Assembly: GCF_003858635.1 (NCBI RefSeq)
Contig: NZ_RQJO01000008.1
Location: forward strand, 248,001-312,000
Direction: 5' to 3'
Origin: Larkinella rosea
Lineage (GTDB): Bacteria > Bacteroidota > Bacteroidia > Cytophagales > Spirosomataceae
DNA length: 64,000 nucleotides
The notes beneath the pieces were generated by a model. The model was not told where the DNA came from, did not search any database, and saw only the letters and a list, made by a program, of their open reading frames with translations. The stretch's first letter is position 1, and each line of letters opens with the position of its first letter. This document shows, in pieces, positions 27,766 through 36,568 of the stretch. Made by a program: the position numbers and the translations under genes.

Positions 27766-27845
27766 CGGTTTACGGTTTTCAGTTAAGGGGTTATTTGTTT
27801 GAATAATAGCATTTTACTGAAAACCGTAAACGATAAACCGTAATC
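27766..27845. repeat. Family D inverted repeat (copy 1)
   Basis: Starts 11 bases after the RND permease stop. GTTTACGGTTTTCAGTTAA faces TTTACTGAAAACCGTAAAC (18 of 19 positions complementary), with a further GATAAACCGTAA outside. The same word GTTTACGGTTTT..CAGTAA recurs as a single arm after the SDR gene at 47868. Confidence 0.8.
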
Positions 27846-27868
27846 CATATACTGATTAACTAAAAATC

Positions 27869-29206
27869 ATGAAACCGTATTTATATACAATTGCCATCTC
27901 ATTTCTCCTGACCGCCGGAAAACCGGTGCTGGCGCAGGTTCGGCCGTTGACGATGGAGAATGCCGTTAAACTGGCGCTGGAGAAAAACCGGGATTTGCAG
28001 GTGGCAAACCTGGAAACCACCAAGTCGGCCCAGAAAGTCCGCGAAGCGCGCGGGTATGCCTTGCCAACGGTGTCGGCTTCGGCGCAATACCTCTATTTTC
28101 CCCAGAAACAGGTGTCGTTTTTGCCGGGGAGTTTCGTCGGACTGGGTGAAAACCAGTTGGCCACGTTCCGCGTCGGCGGATCGAACGCGTTTGTGGGCGG
28201 GGTGGCCGTGTCGCAACCGTTGTTTCAGGCCGGGATCGGGTCCGGAATTCGGGCCGCGCAGATTTATGAAAACGCATCGGCGGAAGCCTTGAATGAAGTT
28301 CGGGCGGCAGTGATAACCGACGTCAAAAAAGCGTATCTGGACGTGCTGATTACGCAGGAACAACTGCGGCTTCAGGAGCAAAGTCTGGTGCGGAATGAAC
28401 AGGTGCTGAAAGATTCGCGGTCGCTGCTGGCACAGGGCCGTGCCTCGCGGGTCGATACGTTGCGGGCGTTTGTCTCGGTCGAAAACCTGCGGCCCACGAT
28501 CATTCGGCTGAACAGTCAGGTCGAAATTACGAAAACCGTTCTGAAACGGACGATGGGACTGGATGAACAGGAAGTGATCGACCTTCAGGATTCGTTGCAC
28601 GCCGAAAAACCGGTTTTTGCCGTGCCCGGAACCGATGCGTTTTTTGAAGCCGTTCAGGCCCGGCCGGAAGTACACCGGCTGGAGTTGACAGAAAAACTGA
28701 ACCGCGAGCAAATTGCATTGCAAACCGCCGAACGTGCGCCCAAACTATCAGCCATCGGCCTGATTCAATCGCAGGCACAGGCCAACAATCTGAAGCTGGC
28801 GGAGTATAGCTGGCCACTTAGTTCGTACGTCGGGTTGCAGTTGAACGTTCCCATTTTCAGCGGTTTTCGAGCGGTTTCCCGCATTCAGCAGGCGGTGATT
28901 ACCCGCCAGCAAAGCGAAACGCAACTGGTTAATCTGAAGGAAGTCGTTCGCGCGCAGGTGAAAATCGGTCTTTCCAACGTCGAAGAAGCCCGGCTGCGCA
29001 TCGAAACCCAGCGGCAAACCGTGGCCGTGGCGGAATTGGGCTATCGCATCACCCGCGACCGCTGGAAACAGGGCATTGCGTCACGGCTGGACCTGTCGGA
29101 TGCCGAATTTTCGTTAACCCAGGCCAAATCCAATCACCTGCAAGCCATCTATGATTTCCTGACCGCGTCGGTCGAGCTGGACCGGACGATGGGTCGGGCA
29201 AAGTAA
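27869..29206 (+). CDS. TolC-family outer-membrane efflux channel
   Basis: 445 residues with signal peptide ending VLAQ. Opening helix PLTMENAVKLALEKNRDLQVANLE is typical of TolC-family proteins. Two internal structural repeats each with long amphipathic helices follow, with VSQPLFQAGIGSGIRAAQ and LNVPIFSGFRAVSRIQQA as the beta-strand entry points. It completes the adaptor-pump-channel system for export from the inner membrane to the medium. Confidence 0.95.
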   Translation: MKPYLYTIAISFLLTAGKPVLAQVRPLTMENAVKLALEKNRDLQVANLETTKSAQKVREARGYALPTVSASAQYLYFPQKQVSFLPGSFVGLGENQLATFRVGGSNAFVGGVAVSQPLFQAGIGSGIRAAQIYENASAEALNEVRAAVITDVKKAYLDVLITQEQLRLQEQSLVRNEQVLKDSRSLLAQGRASRVDTLRAFVSVENLRPTIIRLNSQVEITKTVLKRTMGLDEQEVIDLQDSLHAEKPVFAVPGTDAFFEAVQARPEVHRLELTEKLNREQIALQTAERAPKLSAIGLIQSQAQANNLKLAEYSWPLSSYVGLQLNVPIFSGFRAVSRIQQAVITRQQSETQLVNLKEVVRAQVKIGLSNVEEARLRIETQRQTVAVAELGYRITRDRWKQGIASRLDLSDAEFSLTQAKSNHLQAIYDFLTASVELDRTMGRAK

Positions 29207-29214
29207 GTTTCATT

Positions 29215-29299
29215 GAGCGAAAAGAGGTTAGACAAGAGAATAGAGGCAAAACCGCTGTGGTAATGGGTCTCTATGCTCTGGTCTAACCTCTTTCCGCTC
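29215..29299. repeat. Family C inverted repeat (copy 1)
   Basis: Begins 8 bases after the TolC-gene stop. Left arm GAGCGAAAAGAGGTTAGACA and on to AGAGAATAGAG; right arm CTCTATGCTCTGGTCTAACC and on to TCTTTCCGCTC; about 31 bases each with few mismatches. The loop contains CAAAACCGCT, which also occurs in copy 2. Confidence 0.85.
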
Positions 29300-29416
29300 A
29301 CTATGCGTCCAAACCGACCAGTTATACATTCTGACTAGCTTAGGGCGATAAATAGTCCAAGCTTTATGCCGTAAAAGCGTTTGAAACCTCGCATCGCGAA
29401 AGAAACGGGTTAGTCG

Positions 29417-30382
29417 ATGAAATGGATAGTCTATCTGACGATGGTTCCTGCCATCTTTGCTATCGGGATTCATGGTGTATTGGCACAAACTTTTCCAGAT
29501 AGCCGAACCGATGGCAAATATTACACCGTCAACGGGGCTAAAATCTGGACCGTGCGTTTGGGGACTGGCGACCCCTTATTCATCATTCCGGGCGGGCCGG
29601 GCGGTACACATCCGGGTTTACGACGGTTTGATTCACTGTATACCAACTGCACCCTCATTTATTTTGATGGTTTTGGCCGGGGAAAGTCGGATACGGCGAA
29701 GGATGTGAAAGAATACAGCCTGCAACGCGATATCGATGACCTGGAAGGATTACGCAAGGCGATGGGTTTTCAGAAAATAAACGTTCTGGGTCATTCGTAC
29801 GGCACGGTTGTCGCACAAGGCTACGCGATTCAATACCCGGATCGGGTCAGTCATTTGCTGCTGTCTGCGCCGTTTCATAGTCACGCGATGTGGCAGGAAA
29901 ATGACGACAATTACAACCGGGAAATAAAAACGAACTACCCGGAGGTTTGGGATACGCTGATGGTGATTCGCAAACAGGGGTATCAATCCAGCGATTCACT
30001 GCATCAGGCCGTCTACGGGCGCGTGCCGTATGAGTTTTTTTATGCCTATAATCCCACCTATTTTACAGGACCGCGAAGCGCCCCGTACCCGAATCGATAC
30101 AATACGAAACTATATTACCAACTGGTGGGCAAAGACGGTGATTTTACCGTCGGCAATGATATTGGGCGATTCGATTACCGATCGGCTCTGAAAACCTTGA
30201 AAATGCCCATCCTTATTATGGCGGGACGGTTTGATCGGGTGGCGGTTCCCTGGATGATGGTGCAGTATAAAACCTTTTGTCCCCAGGCGCAATTTGTCAT
30301 GTTTGAACAAAGCGGCCACAATACCTTCATTGAAGAACCCACCAAAACGTTCAAGCTGATCCGGGATTTCTTAAGTTTTTAA
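29417..30382 (+). CDS. Exported alpha/beta hydrolase (proline iminopeptidase-like, S33)
   Basis: 321 residues with signal peptide ending GVLAQ. Oxyanion segment PLFIIPGGPGGTHPG resembles the GGPG of proline iminopeptidases. Nucleophile elbow GHSYG with Ser127; acid in MAGRFDRVAVP; catalytic His in SGHNTFIEEP. A helical cap lies between about 150 and 240. It hydrolyses esters or N-terminal amino acids in the periplasm; specificity not inferable. Flanked on both sides by family C repeats. Confidence 0.88.
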   Translation: MKWIVYLTMVPAIFAIGIHGVLAQTFPDSRTDGKYYTVNGAKIWTVRLGTGDPLFIIPGGPGGTHPGLRRFDSLYTNCTLIYFDGFGRGKSDTAKDVKEYSLQRDIDDLEGLRKAMGFQKINVLGHSYGTVVAQGYAIQYPDRVSHLLLSAPFHSHAMWQENDDNYNREIKTNYPEVWDTLMVIRKQGYQSSDSLHQAVYGRVPYEFFYAYNPTYFTGPRSAPYPNRYNTKLYYQLVGKDGDFTVGNDIGRFDYRSALKTLKMPILIMAGRFDRVAVPWMMVQYKTFCPQAQFVMFEQSGHNTFIEEPTKTFKLIRDFLSF

Positions 30383-30470
30383 AAGACAAAAGAGGGTAGC
30401 CAAGAAAATAGAGACAAAAGCAAAACCGCTCTCGTTACGAGTCTTTACCCTCTTATCTAACTCTTTCCTT
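30383..30470. repeat. Family C inverted repeat (copy 2, diverged)
   Basis: Starts at the base after the hydrolase stop. Reads AAGACAAAAGAGGGTAGCCA and onward, with CAAAACCGCTCTCGTTACGA in the loop and GTCTTTACCCTCTTATCTAA towards the end. It aligns along its length with copy 1 but has lost much arm pairing. Confidence 0.7.
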
Positions 30471-30503
30471 CTTAAAAAACAAAACCCGGCAAATTTTGCC
30501 GGG
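30469..30503 (-). terminator. Intrinsic terminator, minus strand, after the LytTR/LytS operon
   Basis: CCCGGCAAA-T-TTTGCCGGG stem at 30485-30503; read on the minus strand it is followed by TTTTGTTTTTT. It would end transcripts coming from the LytTR gene about 310 bases away. Confidence 0.8.
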
Positions 30504-30812
30504 ACTGTATTACTTTCTCGATTATTAAAAAGAATGTTATCTATCATTCCGAAGGAACGGCGGTTTTCGTCCATGATGCCTGATTTAGCCATTCAGGTAA
30601 AGGGTATAGAATGAACGGCCCAACTAATTGGTAATCCCATCAGGCCCTGATGATGCTCCTGGCTCCAGCAGGAAACCGCCAATCGGTATTTCCGGGCAAA
30701 AGTGAGGGGTAATGGCTCGCGAACCAAAATAGAAGGGTCGAAGGCCAAATTTTTGGGGTTGAATGTCAAATTTTGAAGGTCGAAAGCGAAGCCGTTAGCG
30801 GAAAAATGTCGC
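30504..30812. other. Gene-free stretch with a 21-base triplicate
   Basis: About 310 bases between the terminator and the LytTR gene. It has three 21-base tandem units at 30722-30742, 30743-30763 and 30764-30784, each containing a CAAA/CCAAA core and ending TCGAA or TTGAA. On the minus strand they stay in frame and would encode a 7-residue repeat (FDLQNLT, FNPKNLA, FDPSILV) in an 82-codon frame overlapping the LytTR 3' end. I see no evidence that the frame is used. Confidence 0.55.
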
Positions 30813-31595
30813 TTATTTCCCCAGCCAGATTTTAAAATCACTCAGACGATCGGGGCTGACGAATACCTCATGGCGGGCGGAAGGCTGTAATTCCAGCTTA
30901 AATTTGCTGCCTGAATACGTGTGGATCGATCCGATGGAAGCCAGCGAAACCAGGTAGGCACGGTTAACCCGGAAGAACTCGTGGGGATTCAGTAAGCTGG
31001 CAATTTTATCGAGGCTGTATTCAACCACCAGATTCTGACCATCTTTGGTGGTTAGGTAGGTGGTTTTTTCTTCGTAGAAAAAGTACGAAATCTGAGAGAC
31101 TTCGATGCTCTTCACCTTGGGGCCGACCGTAACCATAAACCGGTCTTTAAAGGGCGCTTTACCGGAACCCTCCCGCCAACTCAGCAAAGATGACCAGTTA
31201 GCTTGTTCCGCCACGACGGATTCCTGTCTTTGCTGCGTCCATTTGAACTTATCAATGGCGGCCGTCAGTTCCGCTTCGTCAATGGGTTTGAGCAAATAAT
31301 CGATGCTATTCGCCTTAAAAGCCTGAATGGCGTAGGAATTATAAGCCGTTGTGAAAATAATCGGAATCAGGAGGTTGATTTTTTCAATGATGCGAAAGGC
31401 ACTGCCATCCTCCAAATGAATATCCATAAACACCAGGTCGGGTTGCTGGGCCGGGGATTGCTTCTGAAACCACTCGATGGCTTTGGCAACGGAGGGAATC
31501 AGGCCCATGACCTGAATGGTGGGATCGTATTCGTTTAAAAGTCTTTCGAGCCGTTGGATGGAGAGGGATTCGTCTTCAACAATGACTACATTCAT
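30813..31595 (-). CDS. LytTR-family response regulator
   Basis: 260 residues. Receiver domain 1-120 with acidic pocket VEDES, phosphoacceptor Asp58 in LVFMDIHLEDG, TTAY and the conserved Lys in YLLKPIDE. A LytTR DNA-binding domain occupies about 160-255 (FMVTVGPKVKSIEVSQISYF, HEFFRVNRAYLVSLASI). Overlaps its kinase gene by four bases, so translation is coupled. Members bind promoter direct repeats; targets unknown. Confidence 0.95.
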   Translation of the reverse strand: MNVVIVEDESLSIQRLERLLNEYDPTIQVMGLIPSVAKAIEWFQKQSPAQQPDLVFMDIHLEDGSAFRIIEKINLLIPIIFTTAYNSYAIQAFKANSIDYLLKPIDEAELTAAIDKFKWTQQRQESVVAEQANWSSLLSWREGSGKAPFKDRFMVTVGPKVKSIEVSQISYFFYEEKTTYLTTKDGQNLVVEYSLDKIASLLNPHEFFRVNRAYLVSLASIGSIHTYSGSKFKLELQPSARHEVFVSPDRLSDFKIWLGK

Positions 31596-32743
31596 GGTAA
31601 TAAGGGAATACGAACGACAAAGGTTTGATCCGAATGGTTGATCTGTACCGGGCGATCGGTGAGCAATCGGTAGCGATTGGTAATATTTTCCAGGCCGACG
31701 CCCGTCGATGTTTCGGTGAATGTGTCATCGGGCAGGCGCAACTTGATCGGATTGCTGACCAGCAGATAATCGTCCTGAATCGTAATCGAAACGATTAGTG
31801 GATGTTCACCCGACATTTGATTGTGCTTGACGGCATTTTCCACCAGGAGTTGCAGGGTTAAGGGAGCAATGGCAAACCGGGTGGCTTCTCCCGCCGTAAG
31901 TGTATTGACAATTTGCAGTTTATCGTCAAACCGAATATTCAATAAGAAACAGTAGGCTTCCAGGAATTCCAGTTCCGTTTTCAGACTGACCTGCTCGAGT
32001 TCCCGCTGGTCCAGAATATACCGATAGGCTTTCGACAGGTAATTGATAAACCGAATGGACAATTTAGGGTTTATATCCACCAGGGCGGTCAGAATGCTCA
32101 GGCTATTGAACAGAAAGTGAGGATTTACCTGGTTTTTTAAGGCCGCAAACTGCGCCTGGGAGGCTTCCCATTTCAGCTGTTCGGCATTTACCCGTAATTC
32201 GGCGACTACCTGATCCCCGCGTCGATTGGCTGCTAAAAAAAACGCCATCAGTAAGGCCATGATGGTCAGGGCGGTCGTTGCTTTCCGCCGTCGTTGTCGT
32301 TCGAAAAAGGTTCGGTTGACAGGCTCCCCGTTGGTACGGGCAAAATCGGGTTGCAAGACGGCTCCCCGGTTTTCAGTTTTGTCGAAGCGCCCCCGCATCT
32401 GACGCAGTGCGCCGAAAAAAGCCCAGTCAAACCCGACGGACAGCGTACCGGCAATCAGCAGGGTAGCGAGTTGAACCGGAAGTTTGCTATCCAATCGGAA
32501 AAGGCGTCCCGGGTGGTTGTATAAGCGGTTTTCCAGCCACTCCATGATGCTGAGCCAGAACGTAAAAAGCCCAATCGTAATGGGGATTTCCAGCAACCAG
32601 ACAAACCACATCGCCCGAAAGAGATCCCAGTTGGGGGCGTATAAATTGATGTAAAAGCGAAGTGGCCAGTAAATGGCGAACACACTGGCGGCCAGCCGGA
32701 CTTTCTGGGCCAGCGTAAGATTTACGTTTTCAGTTGCCTCCAT
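31592..32743 (-). CDS. LytS/YehU-type membrane sensor histidine kinase
   Basis: 383 residues. About four membrane spans in the first 170 residues without a periplasmic sensor domain, then the His_kinase block AQFAALKNQVNPHFLFNSLS with the phosphorylated His, and an ATPase domain with LLVENAVKHNQ (N box) and STGVGLENITNRYRLL (G box). ATG 32743 (MEATENVNLTLAQKV) was chosen over one ten codons upstream. Pairs with the LytTR regulator. Confidence 0.93.
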   Translation of the reverse strand: MEATENVNLTLAQKVRLAASVFAIYWPLRFYINLYAPNWDLFRAMWFVWLLEIPITIGLFTFWLSIMEWLENRLYNHPGRLFRLDSKLPVQLATLLIAGTLSVGFDWAFFGALRQMRGRFDKTENRGAVLQPDFARTNGEPVNRTFFERQRRRKATTALTIMALLMAFFLAANRRGDQVVAELRVNAEQLKWEASQAQFAALKNQVNPHFLFNSLSILTALVDINPKLSIRFINYLSKAYRYILDQRELEQVSLKTELEFLEAYCFLLNIRFDDKLQIVNTLTAGEATRFAIAPLTLQLLVENAVKHNQMSGEHPLIVSITIQDDYLLVSNPIKLRLPDDTFTETSTGVGLENITNRYRLLTDRPVQINHSDQTFVVRIPLLP

Positions 32744-32894
32744 AAAACAAGCTCCCGGATGGCCATCAAACAAGTTGAATGGCCGGATAATCCAGGCGAA
32801 GACAAGGTAGACATTTAACAGAATTAAATGAAGCCGGGCGGTTAGTTGCGGGTCAAATTGTGACGAGCTGGGTTTTGGGATCCGTGGAAGCCTA

Positions 32895-32926
32895 TAAAAA
32901 AGAAAAGGCCATACTTTCGTATGACC
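32895..32926 (-). terminator. Terminator of the initiator tRNA
   Basis: On the minus strand GGTCATAC-GAAA-GTATGGCC (one G-U pair) is followed by TTTTCTTTTTT, 12 bases after the tRNA 3' end. Confidence 0.88.
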
Positions 32927-32938
32927 TGTCCTCTTGAG

Positions 32939-33011
<73 letters not shown>

Positions 33012-33023
33012 ATGTTGGGACTG

Positions 33024-33053
33024 CAAAGGTAAGGCGTTTTTCATAAAAAACAA
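33024..33053 (-). promoter_or_regulatory. Promoter of the initiator tRNA
   Basis: On the minus strand TTG, 19 bases, then TACCTTTG: a full Bacteroidetes sigma-A promoter ending 12 bases before the mature tRNA 5' end. Confidence 0.78.
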
Positions 33054-33054
33054 T

Positions 33055-33062
33055 TACCTTTG
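33055..33062 (+). promoter_or_regulatory. Candidate -7 element for era
   Basis: TACCTTTG, the same octamer as the tRNA promoter on the opposite strand 24 bases away. No -33 TTG at the expected distance. Downstream leader contains a terminator-like hairpin. Confidence 0.5.
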
Positions 33063-33075
33063 TGAAAAAAAATGA

Positions 33076-33115
33076 CCCCTCCCGCTAAATTAATTGGCCC
33101 GGAGGGGATTTTTTT
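33076..33115 (+). terminator. Terminator-like hairpin in the era leader
   Basis: CCCCTCC / GGAGGGG stem, 18-base loop, then ATTTTTTT, located between the TACCTTTG element and the era start. It could be an attenuator, or the end of a very short RNA. No upstream plus-strand gene needs a terminator here. Confidence 0.6.
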
Positions 33116-33139
33116 CGGTAGTCATTGGTTGTCAATTAC

Positions 33140-34057
33140 ATGGATAGTTCAAATGAAACGTATGCCCCGGACCATAAAGCCGGGTATGTCAGCATCATCG
33201 GTAAACCGAATGTCGGCAAGTCGACGCTGATGAATGAATTGGTGGGCGAACGGCTTTCTATTATCACCTCAAAAGCCCAAACTACCCGCCACCGCATCAT
33301 GGGCATTCTCAACGGGGTGCACGACGGGCAGGAGTTTCAGTTGGTCTATTCAGACACGCCGGGGATTATCAAACCCCAATACCGCCTGCACGAATCGATG
33401 ATGAGTTTTGTGCGCGGTTCGCTGGAAGATGCCGATGTGATTCTGTTCGTGACCGACATTTTCGAGAAATACGACGAGGATGACGTGATCGAGCGGCTTC
33501 AAAAGACGCAGACACCGGTTTTGTTGCTCATCAATAAAATCGATCTGGCAACTCCGGAACAGGTTGACGAGAAGATCAAGTACTGGAACGAGAGCTTCAA
33601 ATCCGAAGCCATCATTCCCATTTCGGCACTCAACTCGGTCAACATCAAGCACGTATTTAAAGCCATTGTGACGCGCCTGCCGGTGCATCCGCCTTATTTC
33701 CCGAAAGACGAACTCACCGACCGGCCCGAACGCTTTTTTGCTTCCGAAATTATTCGCGAGAAAATTTTCCTGAACTACAAAAAAGAGGTCCCTTACAGTT
33801 GCGAAGTGGTCATTACTGGTTTTAAAGAAAAAGACGATATCATCGTGATCCAGTCCGAAATTCTGGTTGAGCGGGCTACTCAACGGGCGATTTTGCTGGG
33901 TGAAGGGGGTAAAATGATTAAAAAAACGGGTATTATGGCCCGGGAGGAACTGGAGCGCTTCTTTGGCAAGAAGGTGTTCCTTGAACAATACGTAAAAGTA
34001 GAACCCGATTGGCGTACGAAAGAACGGGCGCTGAAACGGTTTGGGTACGAAGATTAA
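33140..34057 (+). CDS. era: GTPase Era
   Basis: Ribosome assembly GTPase that binds the 3' end of 16S rRNA. From ATG 33140 (MDSSNETYAPDHKAGYV), 305 residues. G1 GKPNVGKS at 21-28, switch region KAQTTRHRIMGI, G3 DTPG, G4 NKID and G5 ISAL. The C-terminal KH domain has the typical REKIFLNYKKEVPYSCEV and GEGGKMIKKTGIMAREELE. An ATG five codons earlier (MVVNY) is less likely. Confidence 0.97.
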   Translation: MDSSNETYAPDHKAGYVSIIGKPNVGKSTLMNELVGERLSIITSKAQTTRHRIMGILNGVHDGQEFQLVYSDTPGIIKPQYRLHESMMSFVRGSLEDADVILFVTDIFEKYDEDDVIERLQKTQTPVLLLINKIDLATPEQVDEKIKYWNESFKSEAIIPISALNSVNIKHVFKAIVTRLPVHPPYFPKDELTDRPERFFASEIIREKIFLNYKKEVPYSCEVVITGFKEKDDIIVIQSEILVERATQRAILLGEGGKMIKKTGIMAREELERFFGKKVFLEQYVKVEPDWRTKERALKRFGYED

Positions 34058-34171
34058 CCGAAGGTAAGCCGAAGGGAGAACCGGAAAAAAATGGAACGGA
34101 ACGGGTTGTAACCCTTCCCTTTTCTTCTGCGTTGCCTTATTCGCTCCTTCTTTCCTCATGTTAATGAAGTT

Positions 34172-35479
34172 ATGGCAAATATTGTAGCAATTGTGGGCCG
34201 CCCGAATGTCGGGAAATCGACGCTGTTTAATAAATTGGTGGAACAGCGCCAGGCCATTATGGATAATCAGCCGGGCGTGACGCGCGACCGGCATTACGGC
34301 TATGCCGACTGGACGGAGAAGTATTTTACCGTCATCGATACCGGTGGTTATGTCGTCGGGTCGGATGACGTTTTTGAAGAATCGATTCGGGAACAGGTGC
34401 AGATTGCCATCGACGAAGCTTCGGTGATTTTGTTTATGGTCGATAACATGGCTGGACTGACCGATATGGACAAAGATTTTGCCGACGTGTTGCGCCGGTC
34501 GAAAAAACCGGTCATCGTGGTGGCTAATAAGTCCGAAACCGTGTTGCGCCAGAATTCGGTCGGCGAATTTTACTCCCTGGGTCTGGGCGATCCGTTCCCG
34601 ATTTCGTCGATTACGGGAACAGGTACGGGCGATTTGCTGGACGAGGTCGTGAAGCATTTCCCCAATGATGGCGTCGAAAATCCCAACGCCGGTATTCCGC
34701 GCATTGCCATTCTGGGCCGCCCGAATGTGGGTAAATCGTCGTTTTTGAACGTATTGATCGGCGAAGAACGCAGCATTGTGACCGACATTGCCGGAACCAC
34801 CCGCGACGCCATCGATACGCACTACCGCGCTTTTGGCAAGGATTTTATTCTGACCGATACGGCAGGAATCCGGCGCAAGGCGAAAGTAAGAGACAACATC
34901 GAGTTTTACTCGGTGATGCGCTCACTGAAAGCCCTGGAAGAGTCGGATGTGGTTATCGTAATGCTGGATGCCAGCCGTGGTCTGGAAGCACAGGACATGA
35001 ACATTATCGGGCAGGCGGTTCGGGCGAAAAAGGGCGTATTATTGATGGTCAACAAATGGGATGCGATCGAGAAAGATTCCAAAACCGCCGATCAGTGGAA
35101 GAAAGAAATCGTACAACGCCTGGCGCCGATTGATTATCTGCCCATTATTTTCGCTTCAGTGGTGGAAAAGCAGCGGATTTTTCAGGTGATGGAAAAAGCG
35201 ATGGAAGTCTATGAGAATAAGACCAAAAAAATTCCAACTTCGAAGCTGAACGACGCCATGCAGCCGGAAATCCTGAATTATCCGCCCCCGGCTACGAAAG
35301 GTAAACTGATCAAAATCAAGTACATGATTCAGTTGCCGACGCCCTCGCCGACGTTTGTGTTTTTCTGCAATCTGCCGCAATACATTAAAGAACCGTATGA
35401 GCGGTTTCTGGAAAATAAACTTCGGGCGCATTTCGGATTCGACGGAGCGCCGATAACGATATTTTTCCGACAAAAATGA
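34172..35479 (+). CDS. der: Double-domain GTPase Der (EngA)
   Basis: 435 residues, 50S subunit assembly. Two tandem G domains: first G1 GRPNVGKS at 9-16 with DTGG; second G1 GRPNVGKSSF near 185 with DTAGIRRKAKV and NKWD. A C-terminal KH-like domain (KIKYMIQLPTPSPTFVFFCN, PYERFLENKLRAHFGFDGAP) closes the protein. Lies 114 bases downstream of era, so the two ribosome-assembly GTPases may share a transcript; its stop overlaps the next start (ATGA). Confidence 0.97.
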   Translation: MANIVAIVGRPNVGKSTLFNKLVEQRQAIMDNQPGVTRDRHYGYADWTEKYFTVIDTGGYVVGSDDVFEESIREQVQIAIDEASVILFMVDNMAGLTDMDKDFADVLRRSKKPVIVVANKSETVLRQNSVGEFYSLGLGDPFPISSITGTGTGDLLDEVVKHFPNDGVENPNAGIPRIAILGRPNVGKSSFLNVLIGEERSIVTDIAGTTRDAIDTHYRAFGKDFILTDTAGIRRKAKVRDNIEFYSVMRSLKALEESDVVIVMLDASRGLEAQDMNIIGQAVRAKKGVLLMVNKWDAIEKDSKTADQWKKEIVQRLAPIDYLPIIFASVVEKQRIFQVMEKAMEVYENKTKKIPTSKLNDAMQPEILNYPPPATKGKLIKIKYMIQLPTPSPTFVFFCNLPQYIKEPYERFLENKLRAHFGFDGAPITIFFRQK

Positions 35480-36399
35480 CGGGTTTACAGCCCCCATCGT
35501 CCTCACGGACAACGTATTGGATCGGAGCGCTGCTGGTTTTTCTGGCAGCGTTTTGTTTTGCATTAAAGGGTGTTTTAATCAAGCTGGCTTACCAGTATCA
35601 GATCGATACCATTTCGCTGCTGACGTTGCGGATGGTTTTTGCGCTGCCCTTTTATGTTTTCATCGCCTTGAAGTTGTCAAAGCGGCTCCCGCCAGTTCAG
35701 TTATCCACCCGGAACTGGCTAATGTTGGCTTTGCTGGGGATTATGGGGTATTACATTGCCAGTTACATGAATTTCCTCGGACTCGTCTACATTACGGCCA
35801 GCCTGGAACGGATTTTATTGTTTGTCTACCCCACATTTGTTCTCCTGCTCGGGGTGGTGATTTACGGCCGCAAAGTCAACCGGTTGCAGCTCCTGGCGGT
35901 TTTACTGACCTATTCCGGCATCATCGTGGCCTTTGTTCCGAACATCGGCTCCGGCCAGCAAAAAGATGTTTTTCTGGGCGCATTCTGGGTTATCCTGAGC
36001 GGGTTGGTATACGCGGTTTATCTGGTCGGCAGTGATACGATGATTGCCCGGGTGGGTTCCCAGCGGTATACCTGTTACGCCATGATTGTGGCCACGCTGG
36101 TCATTGTTATTCACTGCCTGATTGCCAATGGGTTGGATCTGTTCCGGTTTCCGGCACCGGTCTACCAGCTGGCCCTCCTGATGGCGGTTTTGGTTACCGT
36201 AATTCCAACCTTTCTCATTGCCGAGGGAATCAAGCGCATCGGCTCCGGCAACGCGTCCATTGTCGCCAGCATCGGCCCTATTTTTACGATTATTCTGGCC
36301 ACCACGTTTCTCGACGAAACCATCACCCTGTACCAATTCCTGGGTACGTTGCTGGTGTTGTTCGGGGTTTTCCTGATTGGCTGGAAAGGACGTAAATAG
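35476..36399 (+). CDS. EamA/DMT-family membrane transporter
   Basis: 307-residue inner-membrane protein with about ten spans: AFCFALKGVLIKLAYQY in the first half and KRIGSGNASIVASIGPIFT in the second are typical EamA signatures. Starts inside the der stop codon (ATGA overlap), so it is translationally coupled to der. Substrate unknown, and no functional tie to der is known to me. Confidence 0.9.
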   Translation: MTGLQPPSSSRTTYWIGALLVFLAAFCFALKGVLIKLAYQYQIDTISLLTLRMVFALPFYVFIALKLSKRLPPVQLSTRNWLMLALLGIMGYYIASYMNFLGLVYITASLERILLFVYPTFVLLLGVVIYGRKVNRLQLLAVLLTYSGIIVAFVPNIGSGQQKDVFLGAFWVILSGLVYAVYLVGSDTMIARVGSQRYTCYAMIVATLVIVIHCLIANGLDLFRFPAPVYQLALLMAVLVTVIPTFLIAEGIKRIGSGNASIVASIGPIFTIILATTFLDETITLYQFLGTLLVLFGVFLIGWKGRK

Positions 36400-36503
36400 G
36401 CCGGAAGAAGGGCAAAACCAACCCCCGTAAATGTCTGTTAAATTCTGCGGGATTTAGACCCTTTTTAAATAAATTAACATATCTATCCTGTTGTGCATAT
36501 TTT

Positions 36504-36534
36504 TTTGCTAATCATGTATAAATAACTAAATTTC
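36504..36534 (+). promoter_or_regulatory. Candidate promoter of the small HTH gene
   Basis: TTTG, 19 bases, then TAAATTTC: one mismatch from TTTG-N19-TAnnTTTG. Leader would be about 28 bases. Confidence 0.5.
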
Positions 36535-36568
36535 AGTTACTTTACGCACCTAAAATGCACAAAGAATC

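Noticed and set aside
27766-27845. Intrinsic terminator after the RND permease
   Set aside because: The inverted arms are AT-rich in context, lack a following T run, and tolC continues in the same direction; classed as a repeat instead.
30593-30841. 82-codon frame containing the heptad-like FDLQNLT repeat
   Set aside because: Starts inside the LytTR 3' end with a GTG, no family match, and the repeat is better explained at DNA level.
33350-34822. A 490-codon open frame on the minus strand
   Set aside because: Exactly antisense to era and der, both unambiguous; no recognisable family. It reflects codon bias in the sense genes.
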